Below are positions 54,098 to 63,177 of a DNA stretch of 64,000 bases, one piece after another. The DNA is from Mucilaginibacter empetricola. GTDB taxonomy: Bacteria > Bacteroidota > Bacteroidia > Sphingobacteriales > Sphingobacteriaceae. The notes beneath the pieces were generated by a model that was given only the letters and a program-made list of their open reading frames with translations, made no database searches and had not been told where the DNA came from. The position numbers and the translations under genes were made by a program. The first letter of the stretch is position 1. Each line of letters opens with the position of its first letter. The DNA is taken from assembly GCF_024808665.1 (NCBI RefSeq), contig NZ_JANUBZ010000011.1:62001-126000 (forward strand), read 5' to 3'.

Positions 54098-55225
54098 ATG
54101 AAACTATTTGACGTATATCCAATCAATCCCATCAACATTGTAAAAGGTGTTGGCAGTTTAGTATATGATGATAAAGGACAGGAATATCTGGATCTTTATG
54201 GTGGCCATGCTGTTATATCTATCGGTCATACTAATCCGCATTATGTAAAACGATTGGAAGATCAGTTGCATCAAATAGGTTTTTATTCAAATTCTATAGA
54301 AATTCCACTACAGAAACAATTGGCCGAGAAATTGGGTCATGTTTCGGGTAAGGAAGATTACCAGTTATTTCTGTGTAATTCAGGAGCTGAAGCAAACGAG
54401 AATGCATTGAAACTGGCTTCCTTTTATAATGGGAAAAAGAAAGTGATCGCCTTTACCGGAGCTTTCCATGGCCGTACTTCTTTAGCTGTAGCCGTTACAG
54501 ATAATCCTAAAATTGTGGCTCCGGTTAACGAAACTGAAAATGCCATTTTTTTACCATGGAAAGATGAAGCTGCATTGGAGAAAGCTTTTGCAGAAAATGA
54601 GATTTCTTCTGTAATTATTGAAGGTATACAGGGCGTTGGCGGTATACAGGTTGCTCCTGAAAGCTTTTTACAAAAAATAAGAAGTCTGTGCGATACACAT
54701 AATGCTGTTTTCATTGCTGATTCAGTGCAATGCGGATACGGCAGAACAGGCAAATTCTTTTCGCACGATTTTGCAGGCATAAATGCCGATATTTATACCA
54801 TGGCCAAAGGTATGGGTAATGGCTTCCCGGTTGGAGGCATTATCATATCGCCCAAAATACAACCGGCTTATGGCATGCTGGGCACCACTTTTGGGGGGAA
54901 CCATTTAGCTTGTGCGGCTGGTTTAGCTGTATTAGAAGTGATAGAAAGAGATAATCTTTTACAAAACGCAGCAGAAATTGGCGGTTATTTAATTGTTGAG
55001 CTTAAGAAGTTTGAAAAGGTAAAAGAAGTGCGCGGACGTGGCTTAATGATCGGTATTGAATTACCAGCGGAATTAGCGCATGTAAAAAAGGACCTGTTAT
55101 TTAAGCACCATATTTTTACCGGCGAAGCAAAACCGAATGTTATCAGACTGTTGCCTGCCCTTAATTTAACGAAGGCGCATGCTGACAGGTTCCTGGAATC
55201 GTTTACAAAAGTACTCAATCAATAA
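54098..55225 (+). CDS. argD: Acyl-ornithine aminotransferase
   Basis: 375 residues, class III aminotransferase. The PLP lysine is Lys237 in TMAKGMGNGFPVGG; DLYGGHAVISIGHTNP, FLCNSGAEANENALKLA, FTGAFHGRTSLAVAVTDN and FIADSVQCGYGRTGKFF are conserved. It converts acyl-glutamate semialdehyde to acylornithine. A gap of 83 bp separates it from argC and 25 bp from argF'. In Bacteroidota with a succinylornithine pathway the natural substrate is probably the succinylated form (inference from argF'). Confidence 0.93.
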   Translation: MKLFDVYPINPINIVKGVGSLVYDDKGQEYLDLYGGHAVISIGHTNPHYVKRLEDQLHQIGFYSNSIEIPLQKQLAEKLGHVSGKEDYQLFLCNSGAEANENALKLASFYNGKKKVIAFTGAFHGRTSLAVAVTDNPKIVAPVNETENAIFLPWKDEAALEKAFAENEISSVIIEGIQGVGGIQVAPESFLQKIRSLCDTHNAVFIADSVQCGYGRTGKFFSHDFAGINADIYTMAKGMGNGFPVGGIIISPKIQPAYGMLGTTFGGNHLACAAGLAVLEVIERDNLLQNAAEIGGYLIVELKKFEKVKEVRGRGLMIGIELPAELAHVKKDLLFKHHIFTGEAKPNVIRLLPALNLTKAHADRFLESFTKVLNQ

Positions 55226-55250
55226 ATTTTCACTCTCTCTCAATAAAGCC

Positions 55251-56210
55251 ATGAAATTATTCTCCTCTGTTAATGATGTTACCGACGTTAACGCACTTGT
55301 TAAAGAAGCCTTGCAACTAAAGCAATTTCCTTATGCTTACAAGGATTTAGGAGAAAATAAGACCATGGCATTGGTATTCTTAAACCCAAGCTTACGTACC
55401 CGCATGAGCACGCAAAAAGCTGCTTTAAACCTGGGTATGAATGTAATGGTGCTGAATATTGATAAAGAAGGATGGGCACTGGAACTTCGCGATAATGTGG
55501 TGATGAATGGCAGTACCGTAGAGCACATTAGAGAAGCTGCGGCAGTAATGGGGCAATATGCCGATATTATTGGTGTGCGTTCATTTCCCGGTTTAAAGAA
55601 TCGCGACGAGGATTATAGCGAAACGATATTTAACAAATTTGTTGAATTTTGTGGCGTGCCAATAGTGAGTCTTGAATCGGCAACACGTCACCCGTTGCAA
55701 AGTTTGGCCGATTTGGTTACAATTGAAGAGTTAAAAACACGGGCGAGACCTAAAGTTGTTTTAACCTGGGCCCCGCATATTAAACCACTGCCGCAGGCCG
55801 TACCCAATTCATTTGCTGAATGGATGTGTAAGGCCGATGTTGATTTCGTTATTGCTCATCCCAAAGGCTACGAACTTTGCAGTGATTTCACCAAAGGAGC
55901 CACTATAACATACAACCAGGATGAAGCGATTGCTGATGCTGATTTCATCTACGTAAAAAACTGGTCGGCTTATGAGCCTTATGGAAAAGTATTTGGCGGG
56001 AATGAGGATTGGATGCTCACCAATGACAGACTTAAAATCACCAACGATGCAAAAATAATGCATTGCCTGCCTGTACGCCGCAATTTGGAGCTCTCTGACG
56101 AAATACTGGATGGCAAACACTCTGTAGTGGTGCACGAAGCAGCAAACCGCGTTTGGGCAGCACAAGCAGTGCTAAAACGCATGTTGGAGGGGTTGGTTGG
56201 TTTAGTTTAG
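55251..56210 (+). CDS. argF': N-succinylornithine carbamoyltransferase (ArgF' type)
   Basis: 319 residues from the ATG at 55251; an upstream frame to 55179 overlaps argD and is rejected. Carbamoyl-phosphate binding is shown by FLNPSLRTRMSTQKAALNLG; VRSFPGLKNRDEDYSE, LESATRHPLQSLADL, LTWAPHIKPLPQAVPNSFAEWM and MHCLPVRRNLELSD match the acyl-ornithine transcarbamylases rather than ordinary OTCases. The residue that decides acetyl- versus succinyl-ornithine (Pro in Bacteroides fragilis, Glu in Xanthomonas) is Val90 here (STVEHIRE); published changes of that Glu to Val gave succinylornithine activity. So succinylornithine is the predicted substrate. A family C repeat follows. Confidence 0.9.
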   Translation: MKLFSSVNDVTDVNALVKEALQLKQFPYAYKDLGENKTMALVFLNPSLRTRMSTQKAALNLGMNVMVLNIDKEGWALELRDNVVMNGSTVEHIREAAAVMGQYADIIGVRSFPGLKNRDEDYSETIFNKFVEFCGVPIVSLESATRHPLQSLADLVTIEELKTRARPKVVLTWAPHIKPLPQAVPNSFAEWMCKADVDFVIAHPKGYELCSDFTKGATITYNQDEAIADADFIYVKNWSAYEPYGKVFGGNEDWMLTNDRLKITNDAKIMHCLPVRRNLELSDEILDGKHSVVVHEAANRVWAAQAVLKRMLEGLVGLV

Positions 56211-56297
56211 TTGAATGAGTTGGATTAAGTTAGACTGGGTTGGATTTAGTTAGAATAAATTGATTTAGGATGATGTTGAATTTAGATTAAGTTGTTA
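56211..56297. repeat. Intergenic word-repeat element (family C)
   Basis: TTGAATGAGTTGGATTAAGTTAGACTGGGTTGGATTTAGTTAG and on: the same words as the 8271-8420 element in opposite orientation. It begins right after the argF' stop codon. Confidence 0.55.
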
Positions 56298-56337
56298 ATA
56301 TTCTTTAAATTAGTGGGTTTATCAACCCAATCAAACA

Positions 56338-56955
56338 ATGTACATCCCATCAATCAATAAGCTCGAAGATCGTCAGCAAGCCATCAGTTTTATGCAGCGG
56401 TATAGCTTTGCTACCATAGTTTCTGTAAAAGATGGGATACCAGTTGCTACTCACCTACCTTTTATTATTAGTATACAGGATGATAAAATTATCTTAAAAT
56501 CGCATTTTGCAAAAGTCAATCCACAGGCTACCGATAGCATAGACACTCGTGTCTTAGTAATATTTACAGAGCCGCATGCCTATATCTCGCCCAAACATTA
56601 CGAAAAAACTGAAAGCGTACCCACATGGAACTATATTGCGGTACACGCTTACGGTAAATACACTTTGTTAGAAGGAGAAGACAAAAAAGCTGCTTTACTG
56701 AAGGAAACTATCAGTTATTATGAGGCTGATTATTTAAAACAATGGGATAACCTGTCCGATAGTTTTAAAACCAATATGATGAAAGGCATTACAGCTTTCG
56801 AGATTGTTGTTGATGAATTGCAGGCAAAAAGTAAGCTTAGTCAGAACAAAACGCAAAAGGAAATAGACAATATTGTTCAAGAATTGGGGAACTCTGAAAA
56901 CACTAATGAAAAAGACATTGCAGGTTATATGTCGCAGTTAAAGAAAAAAGAATAA
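56338..56955 (+). CDS. FMN-binding PaiB-like protein
   Basis: 205 residues. The family marks are MYIPSINKLEDRQQAISFMQRYSFATIVSV, ATHLPFII, LKSHFAKVNPQA, VIFTEPHAYISPKHYEKTESVPTWNYIAVHAYGKY and the C-terminal KGITAFEIVVDELQAKSKLSQNKTQKE. PaiB-like proteins adopt an FMN-binding split-barrel fold; the B. subtilis member was described as a negative regulator, but enzymatic roles are possible. It ends 8 bp from the converging antiporter gene. Confidence 0.88.
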   Translation: MYIPSINKLEDRQQAISFMQRYSFATIVSVKDGIPVATHLPFIISIQDDKIILKSHFAKVNPQATDSIDTRVLVIFTEPHAYISPKHYEKTESVPTWNYIAVHAYGKYTLLEGEDKKAALLKETISYYEADYLKQWDNLSDSFKTNMMKGITAFEIVVDELQAKSKLSQNKTQKEIDNIVQELGNSENTNEKDIAGYMSQLKKKE

Positions 56956-56963
56956 CTCATCTT

Positions 56964-58205
56964 CTAAACCGGTTTTATCAGCCGGTTAATGACCTTGTTT
57001 AAGGTTAATCCCTGAACCACGATAGAGAAGATCACAATAAAGTAACTTGCCGAAAGTATAAGATCCCTGTACGGACTATCTGGCAGGGACAGGGCCAGTG
57101 CAATAGAAATCCCTCCCCGCAAACCCGACCAGGTAAGCACATTCATACCGCTAAAATTTATTTTCAGCTTAGGGCAAAACATAGTTAAGGGCAGCAAAAC
57201 ACTTATCCATCTGGCAAATAGTGTAATGATAATTGCAGCGGCACCGGTTAACCAGTAATCTTTTAAAAAAGGGAAATTGATCATTTGTAGGCCAATCATT
57301 ACAAATAAAACAGTATTCAGCATTTCGTCAATCAGGTGCCAGAATCTACCGAGTGCTTCATGCGAATTTTCATGCTCATCGCCATTAATGGTATAATTAC
57401 TGGCAAATAATCCGGCCGAAACTACCGCCAAAGGAACAGATAAATGCAAATACGAGCCAATTATTGAAATACTTAGTACCAATGATAAGGATATGAGCAC
57501 AATGGTTTGAAAATCATTGATTGATTTCATCAACCTAAACGCAATAAAACCTGATATCAATCCCAATGCGCCTCCACCGAAGACTTCCCGAGCAAATAGT
57601 ACAACAGTTTTTGCAAAGGTCATGTGCTCCAATCCTGAATCTATAATTTCCAGCAGGGTAACAAAAAGCACCAATCCTACCCCGTCATTAAACAAAGATT
57701 CGCCGGAAATAATGGTGGCCAAATTTTGAGGTATTTTAGAGGTTTTTATCACTGCTGATACTGCGACGGGATCAGTCGGGGATATCAACGCGCCAAATAA
57801 AAGACAATAAATCAGGGGTATCCCTAAATTGAAAAGCAGCGCTAAACCATAGAACAAAGCGCCAAATATTGCTGTAGAGATAACAATACTTACGGTACTT
57901 AAAACCAATACCGCCCTCGCCTCTTTTTTGAGGTTTTTATTATTAGCATTAAATGAGCTTGCAAACAACAAAAACCCCAGCATTATATTTAAAACTGTCT
58001 CGGGAAAATGAATCTCTTTGGCTAATACCGAAAGATAATGCGCTCCATCTGGATTCAATTTATCAATTACGATGGTAATTACAGAAACCACTATGGCTAT
58101 GGTAATTATACCAATGGCACCCGGCAGTTTTACAAAACGTGCATTTAAATAAGAACAAAAAGCACTAACTAAAACAAGTAAGGTAATAACCAGAAATATA
58201 TCCAT
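56964..58205 (-). CDS. CPA1-family Na+(K+)/H+ antiporter
   Basis: 413 residues with about twelve membrane segments. GALISPTDPVAVSAVIKTSKIP (TM5) and ISGESLFNDGVGLVLFVTLLEI (TM6) carry the ND-type ion-binding and transport residues of NhaP/NHE antiporters, and TWSGLRGGISIALALSLP is the conserved late segment. It exchanges monovalent cations for protons at the inner membrane. A gap of 60 bp separates it from the NDH-2 gene upstream on the same strand. Ion selectivity unknown. Confidence 0.92.
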   Translation of the reverse strand: MDIFLVITLLVLVSAFCSYLNARFVKLPGAIGIITIAIVVSVITIVIDKLNPDGAHYLSVLAKEIHFPETVLNIMLGFLLFASSFNANNKNLKKEARAVLVLSTVSIVISTAIFGALFYGLALLFNLGIPLIYCLLFGALISPTDPVAVSAVIKTSKIPQNLATIISGESLFNDGVGLVLFVTLLEIIDSGLEHMTFAKTVVLFAREVFGGGALGLISGFIAFRLMKSINDFQTIVLISLSLVLSISIIGSYLHLSVPLAVVSAGLFASNYTINGDEHENSHEALGRFWHLIDEMLNTVLFVMIGLQMINFPFLKDYWLTGAAAIIITLFARWISVLLPLTMFCPKLKINFSGMNVLTWSGLRGGISIALALSLPDSPYRDLILSASYFIVIFSIVVQGLTLNKVINRLIKPV

Positions 58206-58265
58206 TTACGCTTTTATTACTATGGTAAGGTAATAAAACATTACGGTTAATTTAAAGTTTGTTAC

Positions 58266-59579
58266 TTATTTAGATTCATATTCGGCCTTGCGCGTTTGAA
58301 CATTAAAATATCTAACTACCAACCTGTTATCACTGTTTTTATTAAAATAATTAATGGCCCAAGTTAAAAACACAATACCTTTATTTGAAAATCCAGCCAA
58401 TGATATAAGGTGAACTACCCCCCATAACAACCAAGCGAAAAATCCCTGAAAATGAAGTTTACCTAAATCAGCAACTGCCTGATTACGGCCTATTGTAGCT
58501 AATGAGCCTTTATCTTTATATTTGAAAGGAACGGTAGCTTCTCCATTTACCAGGCGAATAAGATTTTTAGCTAGTTGTTCACCTTGTTGGATAGCCGCAG
58601 GCGCTTGTCCCGGATGCCCATTCGGATATTCGTCCGTAATCATAATGGCAACATCACCTATTGCAAAAATATTCTCATATCCCTTAACCCTATTGATGGT
58701 ATCAGTATAAATCCTGTTGGTTTTGTTAACTGTTTCGGCCGGGAGGCCTTCGGGCATTTCGCCTTTTACACCAGCTGCCCATAAAACATTGCGGGTTTTT
58801 ATGGTTTTGCCATTATCAATGGTTAAGTAAAAACCATCATAGGTTTGCACATGGGCGCTGTTAAATATGGTTACGTCGGCATTTTGCAAAAACTCTTTAG
58901 CCTTTATTGATGCCTGTGAAGACATAGCAGCCAGTAGCCTGTCTTTTCCCTCAACCAGGTAAACCCGCATATCAAATTTGCTTAGTCCGTGATAATCCTG
59001 CATCAATATTAAATGGCGCATTTCGGCCAGAGCACCTGCCAATTCAACACCCGTAGGGCCGCCGCCTACCACCACAAAGGTCATCAGCGCAAACTTTTCC
59101 CGCATATCGGCTGTAACCAGTGCTGTTTCCAGGTTTTGAACAACCAGGCTTCGCAGGTTTAGCGCTTCCGGTATATTCTTCATCGGCATGGCAAAATGCT
59201 CAATCTCTTTGTTATTAAAAAAATTGGTATCGGAGCCCGTTGCTATTACCAGGTAATCGTAATGAATGGTGCCAATATTGGTGTCCAAAGTATTAGATTC
59301 AGGGTTAATCTTCTGCACATAGGCCATGCTGAAACTAAAGTTGTTATACTTTGTAAAGATCCTTCTAATGGGAAACGCAATGGAATCAGCAGCTATGGCC
59401 CCAATGGCCACCTGGTAAAGCAGGGGCTGAAAAGTGTGATAATTATGCTTATCGAGCAATAAAACATCAACCGGCGCATTTTTTAATTTTTTGGCTAAAG
59501 ACAGGCCGCCAAATCCTCCACCAATAATTACCACACGCGATCTTTTTGTTGTACTTTTTTCCTGGGTAACTGTAAACAT
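58266..59579 (-). CDS. Type II NADH dehydrogenase (NDH-2)
   Basis: 437 residues. The FAD motif is VVIIGGGFGGLSLAKKL near residue 18 and the NADH motif FVVVGGGPTGVELAGALAEM near residue 166. LLLDKHNYHTFQPLLYQVA is the NDH-2 signature; GYENIFAIGDVAIM and GHPGQAPAAIQQGEQLAKNLI bind the flavin. A hydrophobic segment near residues 380-410 may help membrane attachment. It oxidises NADH and reduces menaquinone without pumping protons; the window also has menaquinone synthesis genes. It may share a transcript with the antiporter downstream. Confidence 0.92.
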   Translation of the reverse strand: MFTVTQEKSTTKRSRVVIIGGGFGGLSLAKKLKNAPVDVLLLDKHNYHTFQPLLYQVAIGAIAADSIAFPIRRIFTKYNNFSFSMAYVQKINPESNTLDTNIGTIHYDYLVIATGSDTNFFNNKEIEHFAMPMKNIPEALNLRSLVVQNLETALVTADMREKFALMTFVVVGGGPTGVELAGALAEMRHLILMQDYHGLSKFDMRVYLVEGKDRLLAAMSSQASIKAKEFLQNADVTIFNSAHVQTYDGFYLTIDNGKTIKTRNVLWAAGVKGEMPEGLPAETVNKTNRIYTDTINRVKGYENIFAIGDVAIMITDEYPNGHPGQAPAAIQQGEQLAKNLIRLVNGEATVPFKYKDKGSLATIGRNQAVADLGKLHFQGFFAWLLWGVVHLISLAGFSNKGIVFLTWAINYFNKNSDNRLVVRYFNVQTRKAEYESK

Positions 59580-59911
59580 ATGCTATTCTTAAAACTCAAT
59601 TATACATAATCTTTCATTAACCTATTGTCATCTTATCCAACCTTACCCAAGCTTAACAATTTATAGGATATTAACAAAATATAGCTGCGCGGGTTTTAAA
59701 ACTTATCGGAATAATAAATGTGTTATTACATAACAACCATTATTATTTTATATTAAATTTATGTTAAATTAACGCCTGTTAAATAATTTGACATAAAAAC
59801 GCCTGTTTTTAGCCAAAAAATTAATAAAATAGGTCGTTTTTTATTAATTTTAGCCGCAATAGACATAATATGTATATTTTTTATGTTCTATTTGTTAATA
59901 ATGTAGTAAAT

Positions 59912-60757
59912 ATGGATAAAACTAATGCAGTTTCGGAGAAAGCGGAAAAAACTAACAAAGGCGGAAATTTGCATATTATTAAAATTGGTGGCAATGTAAT
60001 TGATAACTCCGAGAACTTACACCGGTTTTTAAAAGACTTTACCGCATTACCCGGCCATAAAATATTGGTACACGGAGGTGGCAAAGTAGCCACTCAACTA
60101 TCCGAAACACTGGGCATTGAACCCAAAATGGTTGATGGGCGCCGGATAACTGATATTGAGACGTTGCGGGTGGTAACCATGGTATATGGCGGTTTAATTA
60201 ATAAAAATATAGTTGCCCAGCTACAGCATTTCGGTAATAACGCCATTGGCCTTACCGGAGCCGATGGTGATTTTATAAGGGCAAAAAAAAGACCGGTAAA
60301 AACTATTGATTATGGTTTTGTGGGAGATATTAATGAAAACTCTATCAACCCAAAAAACATCAGCAGTTTAATGGAAGCGGGCTTTACCCCTGTTTTTTGT
60401 GCTTTAACGCACGACGGCGAAGGGCAGCTTTTAAATACTAATGCCGATACCATAGCCTCTGCTTTGGCGGTAGCCTTAGCAAAGTTATACGATACAACAC
60501 TTATTTATTGCTTTGAAAAGAAGGGTGTTTTAAAAGACATAACAGATGAGCAGTCGCTTATAAATGATATCGATCCCTTGCGATATGAGGAATTAAAAAA
60601 AGACCAGATCATCCACAGCGGAATGTTACCTAAATTGGATAATGCATTTGCTGCTATTGACAATGGCGTAAATGCCGTAATTATTGGTCATTCGGATGAT
60701 TTGGGCAAGTTAAAAGATAATCAACCATTTGGAACACGTTTAAGTAAAAGCTTATGA
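59912..60757 (+). CDS. argB: Acylglutamate kinase
   Basis: 281 residues from the ATG at 59912 (MDKTNAVSEKAEKTNKGG); an ATG at 59870 would add 14 hydrophobic residues not usual in ArgB. The amino-acid-kinase motifs are IIKIGGNVID, LVHGGGKVATQLSETLG, DGRRITDIETLRVVTMVYGG and GLTGADGDF. It phosphorylates N-acetyl or N-succinyl-glutamate. It is separated from the rest of the arginine genes by the PaiB, antiporter and NDH-2 genes, and overlaps proC by 4 bp (ATGA). A -7-like word is present upstream of 59870. Confidence 0.92.
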   Translation: MDKTNAVSEKAEKTNKGGNLHIIKIGGNVIDNSENLHRFLKDFTALPGHKILVHGGGKVATQLSETLGIEPKMVDGRRITDIETLRVVTMVYGGLINKNIVAQLQHFGNNAIGLTGADGDFIRAKKRPVKTIDYGFVGDINENSINPKNISSLMEAGFTPVFCALTHDGEGQLLNTNADTIASALAVALAKLYDTTLIYCFEKKGVLKDITDEQSLINDIDPLRYEELKKDQIIHSGMLPKLDNAFAAIDNGVNAVIIGHSDDLGKLKDNQPFGTRLSKSL

Positions 60758-61566
60758 ATTCACAGCAGCATATTGCAATTTTAGGAAGTGGGAATATAGG
60801 CTTATCACTGGCTAAAGGGCTTGTAAAGTCCGGAAAATGTAAACCACAACAAATTTCGCTTACCCGCAGAAATGTTGGCGCATTGGCAGATTTTGGAGAA
60901 CAGGGATACCACATTACAGATAATAACCTTAAGGCCGTACGAAAGGCTGATTTTGTTGTACTGGCAGTATTGCCACAACAGCTTAATAAATTACTGGAAG
61001 AAATAAAACCATCTATTAAAACCGAAAAACAGTTAATTATATCGGTTATTTCGGGTGTGAGTTGTGGTGATATCCGTAAACAGCTGGATATGAATGTTCA
61101 GATTATTCGTGCTATGCCTAATACCGCTATAGCAATAGGCCAGTCAATGACTTGTATTGCAACAGACAATGGTGCATCAAAAAGCATTAATTTTGTACGA
61201 TCACTATTTGATACCGTTGGTACCACCATACAAATCAATGAAGAATTGATGACTTCGGCCACGGCGCTGTGTGCCTGCGGCATTGCTTTTTTCCTGCGCT
61301 CTATCAGGGCTGCATCACAAGGTGGTACCGAAATTGGCTTTCATGCGCATGATGCTTTAAAAATGGCAGCTCAAACAGCTAAAGGTGCGGCAGATTTGCT
61401 ATTACAACTATCATCTCATCCCGAACAGGAAATTGACAAGGTAACATCGCCAAGCGGTTGTACCATAGCAGGATTGAATGAAATGGAACACAATGGCTTT
61501 AGTTCTGCCATGATAAAAGGTATAAAGTTATCTGCCCAAAAAGCAGGCGATCTTTACCAGGGATAA
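60754..61566 (+). CDS. proC: Pyrroline-5-carboxylate reductase
   Basis: 270 residues. IAILGSGNIGLSLAKGLVKSG is the NAD(P) motif; IRAMPNTAIAIGQSMTCIA and the dimer helix ASQGGTEIGFHAHDALKMAAQTAKGAADLLLQL with SPSGCTIAGLNEMEHNGFSSAMIKGI are conserved. It makes proline from pyrroline-5-carboxylate. The 4-bp overlap with argB links proline and arginine synthesis, both branching from glutamate and ornithine. Confidence 0.94.
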   Translation: MNSQQHIAILGSGNIGLSLAKGLVKSGKCKPQQISLTRRNVGALADFGEQGYHITDNNLKAVRKADFVVLAVLPQQLNKLLEEIKPSIKTEKQLIISVISGVSCGDIRKQLDMNVQIIRAMPNTAIAIGQSMTCIATDNGASKSINFVRSLFDTVGTTIQINEELMTSATALCACGIAFFLRSIRAASQGGTEIGFHAHDALKMAAQTAKGAADLLLQLSSHPEQEIDKVTSPSGCTIAGLNEMEHNGFSSAMIKGIKLSAQKAGDLYQG

Positions 61567-61577
61567 TGCAGTGCGGC

Positions 61578-61615
61578 AAATATCAATTTAATAAAAAGCT
61601 ATCAAATTGATATTT
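61578..61615 (+). terminator. AT-rich hairpin after proC
   Basis: Perfect 12-bp inverted repeat AAATATCAATTT / AAATTGATATTT with a 14-nt loop, starting 12 bp after the proC stop and followed by TATTG. It has a weak U-tract and could be a terminator or a regulatory hairpin for the next gene. Confidence 0.5.
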
Positions 61616-61744
61616 ATTGAACGAAGTATCTAAGCGGTAAAAGCAATTAAAAATCAAATTATATAACTCAATATTCCAATTAATAAACCATTATTTTGCT
61701 GATGGTATAGTTTTAGTGCCAGGGAGGCAAAATGTTATTTTAAA

Positions 61745-63121
61745 ATGTTAACAGTAGAAAAAATTGGCGGTACGTCCATGACCGCATTAGGCGACGTAAT
61801 AAAAAATATTATACTTTTTGAACGCGAAGGGCAGCAATTATATAACAGGATATTTGTAGTATCCGCTTTCTCGGGTGTTACCAATTTGTTGCTGGAGGAT
61901 AAGAAAACAGGTGAGCCGGGTGTTTATCACAAACTGGCAAATTACCAGGATTTTCATAAACCTTTAAACGAACTGATCATCAAATTAAAGGCCATTAACA
62001 AAACTTATCAACCCCTGGGTCTTGAACTTACTACGGCCAATCAATTTATTGAAAAACGGATAAGAGACGCACAAACGTACCTCGAAAACCTTGCTAATAT
62101 ACTGGCTTCTGGTTATGTAAGCAAAGAGGGAATATTGCAGGCTGCAAGAGAAATATTGGCATCAATTGGCGAAACCCATTCGGCTTTTAACTTTACCAAT
62201 ATATTGCAGAATATGGGCATTAATGCCACTTTAATTGATTTAAGCGGCTTTAATGATCACCACTCCTACACCATCGATCAGCGTATTAAGAAAGATTTAC
62301 AACATATTGATTTCGAAAACACCATCTGCATTGCAACAGGCTACGCAAAAGGTACAGAAGGTATTATGCGCGAGTTTGACCGTGGCTACTCTGAAGTTAC
62401 TTTTAGCAAAATAGCGGTTGAAGTAAAGCCGCACGAAGCTATCATTCATAAAGAATACCATTTATGCACTGCCGACCCGGTTTTGGTTGGGGTTGATAAC
62501 TGCCATCCTGTGGGTTATACCAATTACGATGTAGCCGATCAGTTGGCTGATGTGGGTATGGAAGCAATCCATCCCAAGGCATCCAAACCACTGGAGATAA
62601 ACAATATTAATCTCCGTATCAAAAACACTTTTGAGCCTGAGCATCCAGGAACGCTGATTACCCGCGAATATATCTGCGAACATAAGCGCGTTGAAGTAAT
62701 CACCGGTACCGAAAAGGTATTGATTATTGATATCTATGATCCTTCGATGGTGGGTACACCGGGCAGTGACCTGGAGATCATGCAGTTATTTTACAAGTTT
62801 GGCGTTAGCTATAGCTTTAAGGCAACCAGCGCCAACAGTATCTCGATTGTTATTTGGGAAAAGGATTTAAATAAAAAATTAATCAGCGAGTTAGAAGATA
62901 ACTTCGAAAAAATTACCGTTGAAAAAGCTGCTATGGTTTGCCTTATCGGCTCCAATATGGATCAACCGGGCCTGTTGGCCAAATCAGCAAACGCTTTGGC
63001 CGAAAAAGGTATCAACATTAAAAGCGGTGGTTTTGCTTTGCGCAAAGTGAATATCCAGTTCCTGATTGACCGCGAAGATTTTGATGAAGCTATTATAGCG
63101 TTAAATAAAGCAATGGGTTAA
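61745..63121 (+). CDS. Aspartate kinase, related to the ectoine-type (Ask_Ect) subgroup
   Basis: 458 residues. The opening VEKIGGTSMTALGD, YNRIFVVSAFSGVTNLLLEDKKTGEPGVYHKL and the middle AKGTEGIMREFDRGYSEVTFSKIA are typical of the aspartokinase subgroup found with ectoine genes, then CTADPVLVG and DQLADVGMEAIHPKASKPLE. Two ACT domains end the protein (about 320-460), the last with LIGSNMDQPGLLAKSANALAEKGINIK. It phosphorylates aspartate for lysine, methionine and threonine synthesis. No ectABC is in view. Identification of the subgroup is from remembered sequence resemblance. Confidence 0.9.
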   Translation: MLTVEKIGGTSMTALGDVIKNIILFEREGQQLYNRIFVVSAFSGVTNLLLEDKKTGEPGVYHKLANYQDFHKPLNELIIKLKAINKTYQPLGLELTTANQFIEKRIRDAQTYLENLANILASGYVSKEGILQAAREILASIGETHSAFNFTNILQNMGINATLIDLSGFNDHHSYTIDQRIKKDLQHIDFENTICIATGYAKGTEGIMREFDRGYSEVTFSKIAVEVKPHEAIIHKEYHLCTADPVLVGVDNCHPVGYTNYDVADQLADVGMEAIHPKASKPLEINNINLRIKNTFEPEHPGTLITREYICEHKRVEVITGTEKVLIIDIYDPSMVGTPGSDLEIMQLFYKFGVSYSFKATSANSISIVIWEKDLNKKLISELEDNFEKITVEKAAMVCLIGSNMDQPGLLAKSANALAEKGINIKSGGFALRKVNIQFLIDREDFDEAIIALNKAMG

Positions 63122-63127
63122 AATATT

Positions 63128-63161
63128 ATAGCAAAGACGCAATTTTTCGCGTCTTTGCTAT
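63128..63161. terminator. Bidirectional terminator between aspartate kinase and gpmA
   Basis: Perfect 13-bp stem ATAGCAAAGACGC / GCGTCTTTGCTAT with an 8-nt loop, followed on the plus strand by TTTTTCG. It lies between the two converging stop codons. Confidence 0.85.
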
Positions 63162-63177
63162 TTTTCGATAGAAAGCG

